Numbered from the stretch's first letter, positions 24,018 through 34,305 are shown. The stretch is DNA of 64,000 bases from an uncultured Bacillota bacterium (GCA_949284445.1 CASDVP010000002.1:1-64000), one strand, 5' to 3'. Made by a program: numbers and translations. The notes: a model not told the origin generated them from the letters alone.

Positions 24018-25094
24018 TCACTCCTTGACGATATCAGCTAGTTGGCACTCTAAATAGAAAGAGGTGTTGACACTGATAGCTTCATTGAATTCCATGACGA
24101 ATGATTTAGAAACATCCATCCTCAGATAATCGTTGTAGGTGAGATACTCATAAGAGGGATTATCTTGAGAGATCATGATGTTATCTTTTCTCAATAATTG
24201 ATTGCCGTTATCATCGATATAAAAGTTGAAATCCAGTGGGTCACCTTCTGCAAATGTGAATTTGAACTTTACAAAGAAAGTAGCATTATTCTTTAGGTGG
24301 ATGCCGTTATTACCGACAATACCATTTCCGCTAGCGATAGGAAAGACAGTGTATTTTACTCTGTTGTCTGAAAGACCTTCAGAGGTGTTATCAAAGTCAC
24401 CGGCTTGAACCGGCCCTCCCTCCTTTCTAGAGTATACTGGATACCAAGTATTGTTAGAGGAGAAGCGAGGTAAGCAGCTCATCTGTTGATCGAAGATGAT
24501 GGGATAGAGAGTTATCGAATAAGAAGGCATGACAAACTCACTATCCTCATAGAAGTAATGAATCTCCCCTTTTTCATCGAAGAAATACCAGCCTTCTTTT
24601 CCTTCTAGCTTAATAGAAGGAAGAGAATCTCCTTCATTCATCTTCATCGTCTTAGTCCCGTCAAAGAATTCACCGTCAGCTAAGGTCAAGAAGATATCAC
24701 CGACCTCTTTAGTCTGAACCGTGATATCGAAAGAGAAGTTAAAGCCACCGATAGTACAGACTAGTTCTTTATCGCTAGCTTTTAATTCCCCGCTAGGTGA
24801 ATAAGAATCTAGGTCATCACCGATCATATCGGTGATGAGCTCCTTTTCACCGTTTATTATCCATGTAGCATCGAATCTAAGACCAGTGAGATCTATTTTC
24901 TCACCCTCAAAATAACTGAGCTTATCAGGACTCGACTTGACATCTACTTTCGTCACAAAAGGATCAGCATCAGGATCGTAGTTAGAGGTAGGTTTATCAA
25001 CAGTTGTTCCGGATTGAGCAGGTTCATCATTACAGCTTGTCAATGAGGTGAGAGACAAAGCGAATAATATTGGAAGTATCACTTTCTTATTCAT
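24018..25094 (-). CDS. Lipoprotein with bacterial Ig-like domain
   Basis: The start is ATG 25094, 6 nt after GGAGG; the frame extends to 25109 but that ATG overlaps the SD. The 358-residue product has a signal with lipobox LTSC (lipid Cys about residue 21). A domain reads SYFEGEKIDLTGLRFDATW, the Y-x-x-G-E-x-(I/L)-D-L-T-G-L pattern of bacterial Ig-like repeats. Then comes a segment resembling InlB-type repeats (GDSLPSIKLEGKEGWYF) and a C-terminal beta-rich part. It is a probable glycan- or partner-binding surface protein, encoded between and co-translated with two GH3 enzymes. Confidence 0.75.
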   Translation of the reverse strand: MNKKVILPILFALSLTSLTSCNDEPAQSGTTVDKPTSNYDPDADPFVTKVDVKSSPDKLSYFEGEKIDLTGLRFDATWIINGEKELITDMIGDDLDSYSPSGELKASDKELVCTIGGFNFSFDITVQTKEVGDIFLTLADGEFFDGTKTMKMNEGDSLPSIKLEGKEGWYFFDEKGEIHYFYEDSEFVMPSYSITLYPIIFDQQMSCLPRFSSNNTWYPVYSRKEGGPVQAGDFDNTSEGLSDNRVKYTVFPIASGNGIVGNNGIHLKNNATFFVKFKFTFAEGDPLDFNFYIDDNGNQLLRKDNIMISQDNPSYEYLTYNDYLRMDVSKSFVMEFNEAISVNTSFYLECQLADIVKE

Positions 25095-25105
25095 ACTTAA
25101 CCTCC

Positions 25106-28100
25106 TCATTCACTCAAAGGGCTGAAGAGAGCCAGGTAGTCGTAGTTAACAGCGATAGAGGTGGAGATGATCTTGATCTGGTTCTCACCAGCTTTTAGAT
25201 GGATCTCTCCAGCTATGAATTCCTCATAAAGAGTCCAGGTATTACCAGTAGGAGAATAAGGAGTCTTGCTGTAATTGATAGAGCTCTTATCGCTACCGGC
25301 AGTGACTTCTACAGTCATGATAGAGGAGATAGGATAATTGCCCTTCTCGTATTTAGCGCCTGATAAGAGCATGATGACATCAGTTTCAACTGACGAGTTG
25401 ATAGTGAATTCCATGCTTCTTCCATCTTTAAGACTAGTGACAGCTTTACCACCTGAGAAGGCGCTATTCTCTTCAATCCTAGCTCCTTCATCAAGGAGAG
25501 CTGATTCAGCTTCATAGTAGTATCCTCTCGCTTCAGCATCGAAAGTTTTGGATTCAGTCCCATCAGTGCAGAGCTCTTTAGAGACTTCACCGTATTTTTC
25601 AGTGAACTCGTTATCGAGATCAGGTTCTTCACCTGAATAAGGAGAAGCTAGAGCGATATAATCGACATTCAAAGAATCGTTGAAGCTGATAGAGATGGTG
25701 TTCTTGCCTTCATTCAGATGCAGTTCACCAGCTTTAAACTCCTTGAAAGCAGTCCAAGAATTAGGAAGAGGAGTGAAGGTATCACTAGCAGGAGTCATGT
25801 TCTGACTCTCCTCTCCTTCAGCTTGGTAAGAGACACTTATCAACTGCTCCACTCTGAAGGGACCGGATGCCCACTTAGAGCCGGAGACAAGTAAGAGGAC
25901 ATCAGTATCGACTGTTGAGGTTATCTCATATTGAAGGGTATCACCTTTGCCGGTGTTCTTGATGAGCATTCCACCAGAAGCGGAACTGTTCTCTTCTGTA
26001 TCGATGCTTCCGATGAAAGTTCCATTTTCAGCTTCATAGAAGTATCCTCTCTCCTCAGCATCGAAGGTCATAGTTGAGGTAGCATCCTTTAAGACCTCCT
26101 TAGAAGGAGAACCATACTTCTCCTCTAAATCGACAGTCGGCTCAGGGTCACTAGGCTCAGGATCTGGAGTCCCATCCCAGATGTTGACTAATTTCAAGTA
26201 ATCGTAGTTGAGATCCATCAAAGAGGTGATCATGATGATGTTCTTGCCTTTGACTAGATGGATCTGACCATAGATGGATTCTTTGAAGTTAGTCCACTGA
26301 TTACCAGGTGTCACCTGATGAGTATAAGGGTTGAGATCTACTAATTCAGTGGTCCCATACTTGACTAAAGCTGCATCCTCTAAGTTGACAGGTGCTCCTT
26401 CCCAAGTGGAAGTAGCAGCTTGAAGCATGACATCAGCTTCACCATCAGAAGTTATCTCTAAAGTCAAAGTATCACCGACGCTGAAGCTACCGATGTTGCT
26501 TCCACCGGAGGAGTTAGCGTTGTTTTCAATCTTCACTCCGTTAGATAAGGCCGCAGATTCAGCTTCGTAATAGTATCCTCTCTTTGATACTGAGAATTCC
26601 TTGCTAGTAGAGCCGTCGACTAAGATGCGCTTATCAGGATCACCATATTTAGTCTCATAGTCGATAGGGTCATCGCTAGGAGCAGGAAGGTTGAATCCAG
26701 CTCCTTCCTTGACTAAGCACATATAATCGATATTGAAGGATTCATAAGCAGAGATGCGGATCTCATTAGTTCCTTCATAGAGACTGACTTCCGCGATGTA
26801 GTTCTCAGAGTAGCTGTCCCAATTGTTTCTAGATGTCATGACTCGGTCAGCAAAGTCCATAGATAAGGTGGTTTTAGAACTATCTAAGTTAGTTCCGAAT
26901 TCACCGAACATGACTTCACTTAAAGGCAAAGAGGAAGCGTTGAACCAACTGGAAGTCGATAAGATGAGCAGTGCAGTAGTTGTCACTGAGGATTCGATAG
27001 TGAAGGTGATAGTATCACCGGCTCCGAAGTTCTTGACGAATTCACCACCGGAGAGAGCGATGTTAGTATCGACTTCTGGATGATCGGATAAAGTTCCGTC
27101 CTCTGCTTCATAGTAATATCCTAAAGCCTCTGTATCATACTTCATAGAAGCGACAGATCCGTCTTCGTTATAGGAAGTTCCAGGAGTCAGATACTTCTTA
27201 GAAATCTGACCGTATTTAGCTTCTAAGTCAGTATTAGGATCGACTAGGTTAGATAAAGGCGGAGTAGTATCAACAGGTAATTCCTCCGGCTTCTTGATCG
27301 TCAAGGAGATAGATAAGGCGGAAGAGAGGATGATGACAAAAGCTAAGCTACCAGCTACTATCGAGACTTTAGCTGAGATTTTGGTCTTGTTCTCAGCTTC
27401 TTCGATAGTCATACCTTCAGCAGTCACTAATCTCTTCTGCTTATAGATAGCAAAGATTGAGTAACCCATGACAGATAAACAGAGAGCTAAGATAGTTCCT
27501 AAGCAGATGTTGATGAAGAGCATGTAGCGGTGGAAGAGTGGTGTTCCTCCAGTGACGATGGAGTTAGCATCGATACCGTTCATGCCGTTAGAGTTGACGA
27601 AGGAATAAAGCATATGATGAGCTGCTCTTCGCATATAAGTCTGTGCTTGAGCACCATCAGTGGTGACATATCTATTCTCTAAGCAGAGAGCGGCATCTCC
27701 GCCAGCTGCTAACATCTGGTCGCAGTTTTCATAATCGCCGTCCATGTAATCGGTGATGACAAAGCCGTTGAATCCCCACTCTTTTCTGAGGACGTTAGTG
27801 ATCAGATTATAAGAGCCACCAGTCCAGGTTGTTCCTACTCTTGGATAAGCGGTCATGACACCTAAGGAGCCACCTTCTTTGATCGACATCTCGAAGGGAA
27901 CTAGATAAGTCTCTCTCAATGCCTGCTCAGTCGACCAGGTGACGTTGTTAGTCATTCGGTTAGTCTCCTGCTCGTTGAAGGCGAAGTGTTTGATGTAAGT
28001 GATGACGCCTTTATCAGTTGCACCTTTGACTACTGATGAACCGATAAGACCTGAAAGATAAGGATCCTCGGAGTAGTATTCGAAGTTTCTACCTCCGAAA

Positions 28101-30319
28101 GGAGTGCGGTGTAAATTCATAGCTGGTGCATACCAACCGGTCAAGTTAGTAGCTGTTCCAGCGTTGATCTTAGCCCAGAGAGCTAATTCGCCCATAATCT
28201 TACCGACTTCGTATTCTAGCTCCTTATTGAAGGTGGAAGCCTGAACGGTCTCATTAGGCATACCGCCGGCGTTGACACCATCACCGATGAAGGACTTCCA
28301 AGCGGAAGTTCCATCCGAATCAGTCGCATAAGGTTTGCTTACTGAGTCCATGCCATAGGTCTTATGACCAGAGCTAGTGACCATCTGTTTGAGCTCATGA
28401 ATCCTGAGTTGATCTAAGAGAGGATCCCAGTCAGGATCATCGAAAGATTTGCCTTTCATGTCGATTAGGACTCTATCGTTATTGGCATTGAAAGTAGGAG
28501 AGGTGAACTCTTCCTCAGGTGCACCAGCTGCTTCGTATCCAGTCGTCTCTAAAGTCTTCTTGAGTTCAGGAGTGATGTCGGTCTCATAGATGTAACCATC
28601 AGAATCATAACGTCCAGTGGAGATACCATCTCTAAGGCCGTTATTGTTCATGAGCGACCAATCATTTCTAGAGAGGTACTTCTTACCGCAGTCAGCGTCC
28701 TCGAACTGATTGACTATCTCAGTTTCAGTGGTCGTATCTTTATCGTAGAGCTTCTCCTTAAATTCATCCTGTTTGACAAAGTTGGTGTCTCCATCAACAT
28801 TTGCTCCTTTGGCTTTCAGGATGTTATCGATTGCTTCATGCGAATTATCCGCAACTGTGAAATAATAGTCACCACTTTCTAGGATATAAGTTCCTTTACC
28901 ATGTTCATCATAAGACTTAAGTCTTTCAAGAGGTATAGTCATAGTCAAGTCCTGGTCATCACCAGGATCGAGTTCCTCAGTCTTAGCGAAGTCAACGAGG
29001 TTGACAGCTGCTTTTTCAACCATGTTGTCGATATCGTATTGAGTATAGGGAGATTGGGCATAGAACTGCACGACCTCTTTACCGGAGACATCACCAGTGT
29101 TCTTGACGTTGACTGAGACGGTTATCGTTTCCTCTTTCTCATCGAAATCATACTGGAAATCAGACCAGGTGAAATCGGTGTAACTCAATCCGTATCCGAA
29201 GGGGAATTGAACCACCTCATCATAGTTATAATCGCCAGCGTTTCCGCGGTTTAGGACCTTATCTTCGTATCTAGTCTCATAATACTTGTAACCGACATAG
29301 ATACCTTCAGCATAAGTTACATAGTGGTGACCGATCTCGCTTCCGTTTTCCATGAAGGCGAAGTTACCCCAGTTCTGCATCGCCGGCGAAGAGAAGACAT
29401 CGTAGGCGTAAGTGTCTGCTAGTCTTCCTGAAGGGTTAGCTTCACCAGCTATGAGTCTAGCTATCGCGTTGAGTCCGTATTGACCAGCTCCACCGACCCA
29501 TAAGCAAGCATCGACACCGTATTCATTTAAGAATCCGCATTCGAAGGCGTTGGTGGTATTGAGGACGACTATCACTTTATCGAAGTTCTCACTGACATGT
29601 TTGAGAAGATCCTTCTCGTTATGATCTAACTCTAGAATGGAAGTGGTTCCTCTGGTGACTGACTTATCGGCAGAAGCCATATCGGTAGGTAAGTCCGCAT
29701 TCTCAGCACCAGTTCTAGAGATGACGACTATAGCCGCATCATGATAAGAGGAGTAAGTATCAGTTACTTCCTTAGTGTATTCATTTATCGGTACTTCATT
29801 GATGCCCCAAAGGTAGGGATCCTTGCTGGTTCCTTGAGCTAATCCACCGACCTTGCGCCTATACTTGCTTTTGTTCTTATAGAAGTTAGTGAGAGTCGGA
29901 TTAGCCTCTATTCCGACGTTCTTAAGAGCTGTCTGAAGAGTCAAGTCAGAAGCTGAGATAGCACCAGATCCTCCAGTTGAGCCGATGACAAAGTCGACTG
30001 AAGACTGAGAGAAGATGCTGACTTTGTTTCCGCTCTTAAGAGGTAGAGCTTTATCGTTGTTAGTTAGCAAAACAGCACCTTCCTCCTCAACAGCTTCACA
30101 GATCTCCTGCGACTTTTTAGAAGCTTCCTCAGCTGAGGATAGTTCTCTAGGAAAGTACTGATTGTTCTCACTATCCTGCAGAGTGGTTCCTTCCATGCCA
30201 AAGAAGGTGGTCAAAGCTCCTGAATAAGTGTGAAAAGCGAGGATGTTACCTACTACTATCACTGCTAATACGAGACCGGATGCTATACCGGTGATGGTCG
30301 CCAAAATCTTTTTCTTCAT
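25106..30319 (-). CDS. Giant GH3 hydrolase with three membrane helices and four CBM-like modules
   Basis: The 1737-residue protein opens with a signal-anchor (about 5-28) and a GH3 alpha/beta domain (VLLTNNDKALPL). The barrel has YIKHFAFNEQ, GGRNFEYYSED and the nucleophile Asp in FVITDYMDG near 856, again in permuted order. Two membrane helices follow at about 935-960 and 985-1010, with a basic cytoplasmic loop (YKQKRL). Four tandem modules of about 140-180 residues then start with YYEAE(D/S/N) near 1070, 1253, 1426 and 1600, and each ends with a Y-L or M-C core (NYDYLKL). The modules resemble CBM6/35 beta-sandwiches. Topology puts both enzyme and modules outside. It is the first gene of its operon. 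Confidence 0.9.
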   Translation of the reverse strand: MKKKILATITGIASGLVLAVIVVGNILAFHTYSGALTTFFGMEGTTLQDSENNQYFPRELSSAEEASKKSQEICEAVEEEGAVLLTNNDKALPLKSGNKVSIFSQSSVDFVIGSTGGSGAISASDLTLQTALKNVGIEANPTLTNFYKNKSKYRRKVGGLAQGTSKDPYLWGINEVPINEYTKEVTDTYSSYHDAAIVVISRTGAENADLPTDMASADKSVTRGTTSILELDHNEKDLLKHVSENFDKVIVVLNTTNAFECGFLNEYGVDACLWVGGAGQYGLNAIARLIAGEANPSGRLADTYAYDVFSSPAMQNWGNFAFMENGSEIGHHYVTYAEGIYVGYKYYETRYEDKVLNRGNAGDYNYDEVVQFPFGYGLSYTDFTWSDFQYDFDEKEETITVSVNVKNTGDVSGKEVVQFYAQSPYTQYDIDNMVEKAAVNLVDFAKTEELDPGDDQDLTMTIPLERLKSYDEHGKGTYILESGDYYFTVADNSHEAIDNILKAKGANVDGDTNFVKQDEFKEKLYDKDTTTETEIVNQFEDADCGKKYLSRNDWSLMNNNGLRDGISTGRYDSDGYIYETDITPELKKTLETTGYEAAGAPEEEFTSPTFNANNDRVLIDMKGKSFDDPDWDPLLDQLRIHELKQMVTSSGHKTYGMDSVSKPYATDSDGTSAWKSFIGDGVNAGGMPNETVQASTFNKELEYEVGKIMGELALWAKINAGTATNLTGWYAPAMNLHRTPFGGRNFEYYSEDPYLSGLIGSSVVKGATDKGVITYIKHFAFNEQETNRMTNNVTWSTEQALRETYLVPFEMSIKEGGSLGVMTAYPRVGTTWTGGSYNLITNVLRKEWGFNGFVITDYMDGDYENCDQMLAAGGDAALCLENRYVTTDGAQAQTYMRRAAHHMLYSFVNSNGMNGIDANSIVTGGTPLFHRYMLFINICLGTILALCLSVMGYSIFAIYKQKRLVTAEGMTIEEAENKTKISAKVSIVAGSLAFVIILSSALSISLTIKKPEELPVDTTPPLSNLVDPNTDLEAKYGQISKKYLTPGTSYNEDGSVASMKYDTEALGYYYEAEDGTLSDHPEVDTNIALSGGEFVKNFGAGDTITFTIESSVTTTALLILSTSSWFNASSLPLSEVMFGEFGTNLDSSKTTLSMDFADRVMTSRNNWDSYSENYIAEVSLYEGTNEIRISAYESFNIDYMCLVKEGAGFNLPAPSDDPIDYETKYGDPDKRILVDGSTSKEFSVSKRGYYYEAESAALSNGVKIENNANSSGGSNIGSFSVGDTLTLEITSDGEADVMLQAATSTWEGAPVNLEDAALVKYGTTELVDLNPYTHQVTPGNQWTNFKESIYGQIHLVKGKNIIMITSLMDLNYDYLKLVNIWDGTPDPEPSDPEPTVDLEEKYGSPSKEVLKDATSTMTFDAEERGYFYEAENGTFIGSIDTEENSSASGGMLIKNTGKGDTLQYEITSTVDTDVLLLVSGSKWASGPFRVEQLISVSYQAEGEESQNMTPASDTFTPLPNSWTAFKEFKAGELHLNEGKNTISISFNDSLNVDYIALASPYSGEEPDLDNEFTEKYGEVSKELCTDGTESKTFDAEARGYYYEAESALLDEGARIEENSAFSGGKAVTSLKDGRSMEFTINSSVETDVIMLLSGAKYEKGNYPISSIMTVEVTAGSDKSSINYSKTPYSPTGNTWTLYEEFIAGEIHLKAGENQIKIISTSIAVNYDYLALFSPLSE

Positions 30320-30345
30320 AATCAGCTCCTTACAATTACAGGTTC

Positions 30346-30407
30346 ATCATAGAGCTATAAAAGCGCTATCATCAGCTTATTACGTAACTGAAAAAGATTA
30401 TTTCGTA
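30346..30407 (-). promoter_or_regulatory. LytTR-type direct repeats and promoter of the GH3 operon
   Basis: Minus strand: TACGAAATAA (30398-30407) and TACGTAATAA (30377-30386), 21 bp apart. A gap of 25 bp follows, then the -10 TATGAT (30346-30351) with no good -35, as expected of an activated promoter. The distal half site overlaps the stop codon of the upstream gene. An AGCGCT core lies at 30362-30367 between the repeats and -10. Confidence 0.65.
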
Positions 30408-32233
30408 TCACTGCTATAGATTTCTAGATAGTCCAGATTGAAGGTTGAAGAAGCCAAGCAGGTGACAGTTATCGAGTTGATGCCTTCCTTCAGTTCAATA
30501 ACTCCTATCTCACAGGGAGAGAACCTCGTCCAAGAGCTAGTAGCGACCATCATCTTATTAGCTAAGGATAGCTGTTCACTATTGATAGTGATAGCTAGAT
30601 ATGGGGATAGTGGCTCATTGCTAGAGAGGTAGTTGCTGACTGCTAACCTCAAAAAGAAGTCGGTATCTTCGCTGGTTAAAACAGTGAAGGTTATCGTGCT
30701 TCCTTCTTGGATATAACCGACATTGCGACCGCTAGAAGCTGAGGAGTTATATTCGACGCTGCAAGAAGAAAGGTAGGCGTTCTCAGCTTCATACCTCTGA
30801 CTGAAAGTATCGGAGTTGACCATCTCTCTAGTGAAGATGAAAGAATCCAAATAAAGATCATCAGCAATAGATGAGACTAATAACGTGTTGCTTTCACTAT
30901 TCAAATTGACTCTAGTTATAAATATCTCTTGATAACTATCTGATCCTTTGAACTCAAGATTGTTTAAATGTATATCTTCACCATTGAGAGACAAGGTTAA
31001 AAGCGAGGTCAGTTTTGAAGCTTGCTGATACTTCATCCTCAATATGAGGTGATTGTGATCAAAGGCGGAAGAGACGATATTGAGTGAGAGCCTATCTCCT
31101 CTATTTAAAAGGACTGCTTCTTCTGAATAGGCATCTTCATCAGATATGAGAGAGCCGGTGAAGTAAGCCTCCTCCGCTTCATAGTGCTGCGTATCATCGG
31201 TAAGGGAATAATTGATACCGCTGTTGAAAGTAAGATAATCGACGAAGAAGACACCGCTATTATTGTCGATAGATAATACGTTATGTCCTTCAGAGAGAAG
31301 GACGCTACCGAGATTATACTCAGCAAAAGAATCAGAAGTGACTTGTAGACGATGCCCAGTCATCTCATCATTCAAAGTCAGATTGAAGTTGATATCAGAG
31401 GAGCTATCACCTCTGATGCTGATAGCTAACTCAGTCTCGTATTCCCTGTCGGTATCGATATAAAAGGAGAGCTTATCACCATCTTGGGAGAAGAGGACAT
31501 GATAGCCTTGTGACGATAAAGAGGAGCTGAATATGACTGGTCCTTCTCTCTCACCGCTCTCCGCTTCGATCCTGCTCTTATCTCCCTGCCCGTAGAAAGG
31601 TAAATAGTCATGACCGATAGTGAGCAAGTTTCCACTTCTCACCTCTTTAGGATTCAAGACGAAGTAATCTAACTTATAGTGTGCATTGTAAGAGACTAAG
31701 GAAAGCAGGTTGTTGCCTTGATTGAGCTTGATAACGCCTAAGGAATTCTCCTTGAAATCATATTCACTAGCTGAGGAGATGATACTGATATTATTTGTCA
31801 CAACCTCCTCTTGATTGACTGAGATGGTAAAGAGATTATCTAAATCAGTAGGTATGCTGTATTCAGATTGATAATTGATAGAGAGGATGAGTTCAACATC
31901 GATATCACTGTCGCTTAAGATAGTGTAGGAAACCGCTGAATAGTTAGAGAGGTTCTCGACGCAGGTATTATCAGAAGCGCCTATATTAGGTGAGACTATG
32001 CCAGTACCAGTTATCGAGCCCACCTCCGCTTCATAGAGCTGTCCACCTCCGCTTCTGGTGAAGACCATGTTGTCGCTCCTATCGACATAATCGCTATAAG
32101 AGTAGGAAGGATAATTCTTATCCCTATTATCAGAAGCAAAAGCTAGGACCATGATAGTAGTAGCTAAAAAGAGGGTGATGACTGATGAGAGAATGGAGAA
32201 AAGGATATAGGTCTTATTCTTTTCCTTGTTCAT
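30398..32233 (-). CDS. Membrane-anchored protein of four CBM-like modules
   Basis: The start ATG 32233 is 6 nt after GAGGTG; the frame begins at GTG 32242 inside the SD. The 611-residue product has one N-terminal membrane helix (about 9-33). Four modules begin LYEAE, RIEAE, HYEAE and RYEAE near residues 70, 230, 355 and 483. Each has the SGG/G-x-x-(L/V)-x-(F/Y)-x-(I/V) strand and a closing (Y/V)-D-Y-(F/L)-x-(L/F) segment. No enzyme domain is seen, so it probably binds the polysaccharide at the cell surface. It is the last gene of the two-component operon and overlaps the kinase gene by 20 nt. Confidence 0.8.
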   Translation of the reverse strand: MNKEKNKTYILFSILSSVITLFLATTIMVLAFASDNRDKNYPSYSYSDYVDRSDNMVFTRSGGGQLYEAEVGSITGTGIVSPNIGASDNTCVENLSNYSAVSYTILSDSDIDVELILSINYQSEYSIPTDLDNLFTISVNQEEVVTNNISIISSASEYDFKENSLGVIKLNQGNNLLSLVSYNAHYKLDYFVLNPKEVRSGNLLTIGHDYLPFYGQGDKSRIEAESGEREGPVIFSSSLSSQGYHVLFSQDGDKLSFYIDTDREYETELAISIRGDSSSDINFNLTLNDEMTGHRLQVTSDSFAEYNLGSVLLSEGHNVLSIDNNSGVFFVDYLTFNSGINYSLTDDTQHYEAEEAYFTGSLISDEDAYSEEAVLLNRGDRLSLNIVSSAFDHNHLILRMKYQQASKLTSLLTLSLNGEDIHLNNLEFKGSDSYQEIFITRVNLNSESNTLLVSSIADDLYLDSFIFTREMVNSDTFSQRYEAENAYLSSCSVEYNSSASSGRNVGYIQEGSTITFTVLTSEDTDFFLRLAVSNYLSSNEPLSPYLAITINSEQLSLANKMMVATSSWTRFSPCEIGVIELKEGINSITVTCLASSTFNLDYLEIYSSDTK

Positions 32234-33557
32234 CTTTTTCACCTCTTAGTGGTATGTAGATATCGACCTGAAACATTTTATCAGCGATCTCATAGCTGAA
32301 CTTGCCACCGTATCTAGTGACTATCTGCTGCATGGAGATCATGCCAAAACCATGCACTGATTTATCTTTCTTAGTTGAGATGATACGACCATTAGCACAA
32401 TTTAAATCCCCACCTTCATAATAGTTCTCACAGTGGATATGAACTAACTTTCCCTCCTGAAAGATAGTCAAAGAGATGAAACGCTTCTCTTTGTCTAACT
32501 TCCAAACATATTCAAAAGCGTTGCTGAGCATGTTTCCAAAGAGAGAATAGAGATCGACTTGATTGATGAAATCTAGAAGCTTTCCATCAGCCATGCAAGT
32601 TAGCTGTATTTCATTATTTGTCGCTCTCAGCTGATAGTTAGTCAAGATGATATCCAATGCTTCATTCTCGGTCTTGATAGCGGAGTTATAGATATCGATT
32701 GACTTTTCAATCTCAGCTACTTCCTTCTGCTTCAATCCCTGGTTATCCTTTAACCTCATGAACTGGTGCTTGAGATCGTGGCATCTGATATTGATAGTCT
32801 CAATGTTCTCCTTGATCAATGAATACTGTTTCTTGTCTTCATCCCAGAGCTTCTTCAAGATAGTCAGTTCTACTGCTGATTCTGCTTTTTGGATGATGCT
32901 GTAGGCGATAGATAGAGTGAATATCGCATATAAAACTTGAATCAGATCGATAAAGATGAAATAGTTCGTTCTCCTATCTTGCAAAAGCAATCGGAAGATA
33001 GAAAGAATTATCAAAACTGCAATGAAAATAAAGAAGATGATAGGTGAATACTTATTAGTAGCTATTAGGTTCTTAACTATGTATCCTCTTATCACAAAGA
33101 AGTAGATACAGATGATGAGAAGAGTCGCAACAAGAGCATCTATCACCGCTAAAAGATAGCTGTTGATATTGAAAGCATCAGTGATGAGGGAATTGATGAT
33201 ATTGACCAAGGCGTATTGGATATTGAAGGATGCTAGAGCTACTAAAAGATAGCAGAAGATGCTTTTGATATCTCCGCTATAAGTGATGAAGATGAAGAAT
33301 AGTGATAGTAGATATAGAGAAAGAAGAAAGATGAAATCCAAGATCTCTTCCGAAGCGACGATGATGAAGCAATTCAAAAGGCTGAAAACAATGACTAAAA
33401 CCAGAGTTAAAGCACCTAAAACGACAGATTTTAAAGTGTAGTTTCTCTTCTTCATCAGCGGCTGAAATGATAAAAAAGTGACCGCAAAGAAAGCGATCGC
33501 TTTTATAGTATCGGTAAGGAAAGTCGAAAAGAATAAATTGAGCATTTGACGGTTCAC
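32214..33557 (-). CDS. GHKL-type sensor histidine kinase, AgrC-like
   Basis: The 447-residue protein has six or seven membrane helices in the first 225 residues. A coiled region follows, then the phospho-acceptor motif CHDLKHQFMRLK (His near residue 263), the N box GNMLSNAFEYV and the G box HGFGMISMQQIVTRYGG. The C-terminal kinase is of the GHKL family that pairs with LytTR regulators (AgrC, ComD). The start is GTG 33557, overlapping the regulator stop (GTGA). The signal could be a peptide, as for Agr, or a glycan fragment; no agrB or agrD-like gene is seen nearby. Confidence 0.88.
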   Translation of the reverse strand: MNRQMLNLFFSTFLTDTIKAIAFFAVTFLSFQPLMKKRNYTLKSVVLGALTLVLVIVFSLLNCFIIVASEEILDFIFLLSLYLLSLFFIFITYSGDIKSIFCYLLVALASFNIQYALVNIINSLITDAFNINSYLLAVIDALVATLLIICIYFFVIRGYIVKNLIATNKYSPIIFFIFIAVLIILSIFRLLLQDRRTNYFIFIDLIQVLYAIFTLSIAYSIIQKAESAVELTILKKLWDEDKKQYSLIKENIETINIRCHDLKHQFMRLKDNQGLKQKEVAEIEKSIDIYNSAIKTENEALDIILTNYQLRATNNEIQLTCMADGKLLDFINQVDLYSLFGNMLSNAFEYVWKLDKEKRFISLTIFQEGKLVHIHCENYYEGGDLNCANGRIISTKKDKSVHGFGMISMQQIVTRYGGKFSYEIADKMFQVDIYIPLRGEKDEQGKE

Positions 33558-34258
33558 TTCAAGAAGTAGTTGAGCTTATCTATAAAGCCAGCTTTCTTCT
33601 TTTGAGAGACCACTAGTATCTTACCATCGGACATAGTGATCTCATTCTTATTCAAGCTAACCACCTTCTTCAGATTGACGATTGTGGAGTGATTGCATCT
33701 TTCGAAGTATTCTTCAGGAAGCTTATCATCAGCATCCTTCAAAGAACCCCACGTGGTATATTCACCCTTTTCAGTTATATAGACTAAGAGGTGGTCATGT
33801 ATCTCAACATAGAGGATCTGACTAGCTAACAGCTTCACTAGTCCTTTGTCGCTCTTGATGGTGACGCTATCGTTTTGATTCTTGATGATCTTTTTAGCGA
33901 CTTTAGATAGCAAGGCTGAAAACCTCGCATACTGAAGAGGTTTTAGGACGTAATCAGTAGCATTGACTGAATATCCTTTTATCGCATATTGGACGTAGTT
34001 AGTGATGAAGATGAGAAAGCAGTTTTCATCCTTTTTCCTCAGCTTTTCAGCCGTCTCTATCCCGTTTAGATGCGGCATATCGATATCCATCAAAACGAGG
34101 TCTGAAACGGCGTATTCATCTAGAAAACTTAAGGGGTCACTGAAGAAATGAATATCAAAATCAATTTTGGTTTCATCTTGAAAACGCAAAATGTACTCTT
34201 TGATTAAATCACGTGATGTCTGTTCATCGTCCAGGACGGATACTCTGATCATATTCAT
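33554..34258 (-). CDS. LytTR-family response regulator, AgrA-like
   Basis: The 234-residue protein has a receiver domain with acidic pocket LDDE and phospho-Asp in LVLMDIDMP (about residue 58), Thr/Ile switch FITNYVQYAIKG and Lys in VLKPL. A LytTR DNA-binding domain follows (IKSDKGLVKLLASQILYVEIHDH, FERCNHSTIVNLKKV). LytTR proteins bind direct repeats about 21 bp apart, upstream of weak -35 boxes. Exactly such repeats stand in front of the three operons of this locus. ATG 34258 is taken as the start; TTG 34261 and ATG 34252 are alternatives, and no strong SD is seen. Confidence 0.92.
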   Translation of the reverse strand: MNMIRVSVLDDEQTSRDLIKEYILRFQDETKIDFDIHFFSDPLSFLDEYAVSDLVLMDIDMPHLNGIETAEKLRKKDENCFLIFITNYVQYAIKGYSVNATDYVLKPLQYARFSALLSKVAKKIIKNQNDSVTIKSDKGLVKLLASQILYVEIHDHLLVYITEKGEYTTWGSLKDADDKLPEEYFERCNHSTIVNLKKVVSLNKNEITMSDGKILVVSQKKKAGFIDKLNYFLK

Positions 34259-34266
34259 CAACCATA

Positions 34267-34281
34267 TGATAACAGTTATCA
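34267..34281. promoter_or_regulatory. Inverted repeat before the response regulator gene
   Basis: TGATAAC-a-GTTATCA, a perfect 7-bp inverted repeat about 9 bp ahead of the start codon, inside the 47-bp gap of the operon. It could be an operator, RNA processing site or partial attenuator; its role is not determined. Confidence 0.35.
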
Positions 34282-34305
34282 GGAAAAGTATACAAGTACA
34301 AATGC

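Noticed and set aside
34259..34305. agrD-like signal peptide gene next to the AgrC/AgrA-type pair
   Set aside because: The gap is only 47 bp and holds an inverted repeat but no open frame; no agrB-like protease is encoded in the window.
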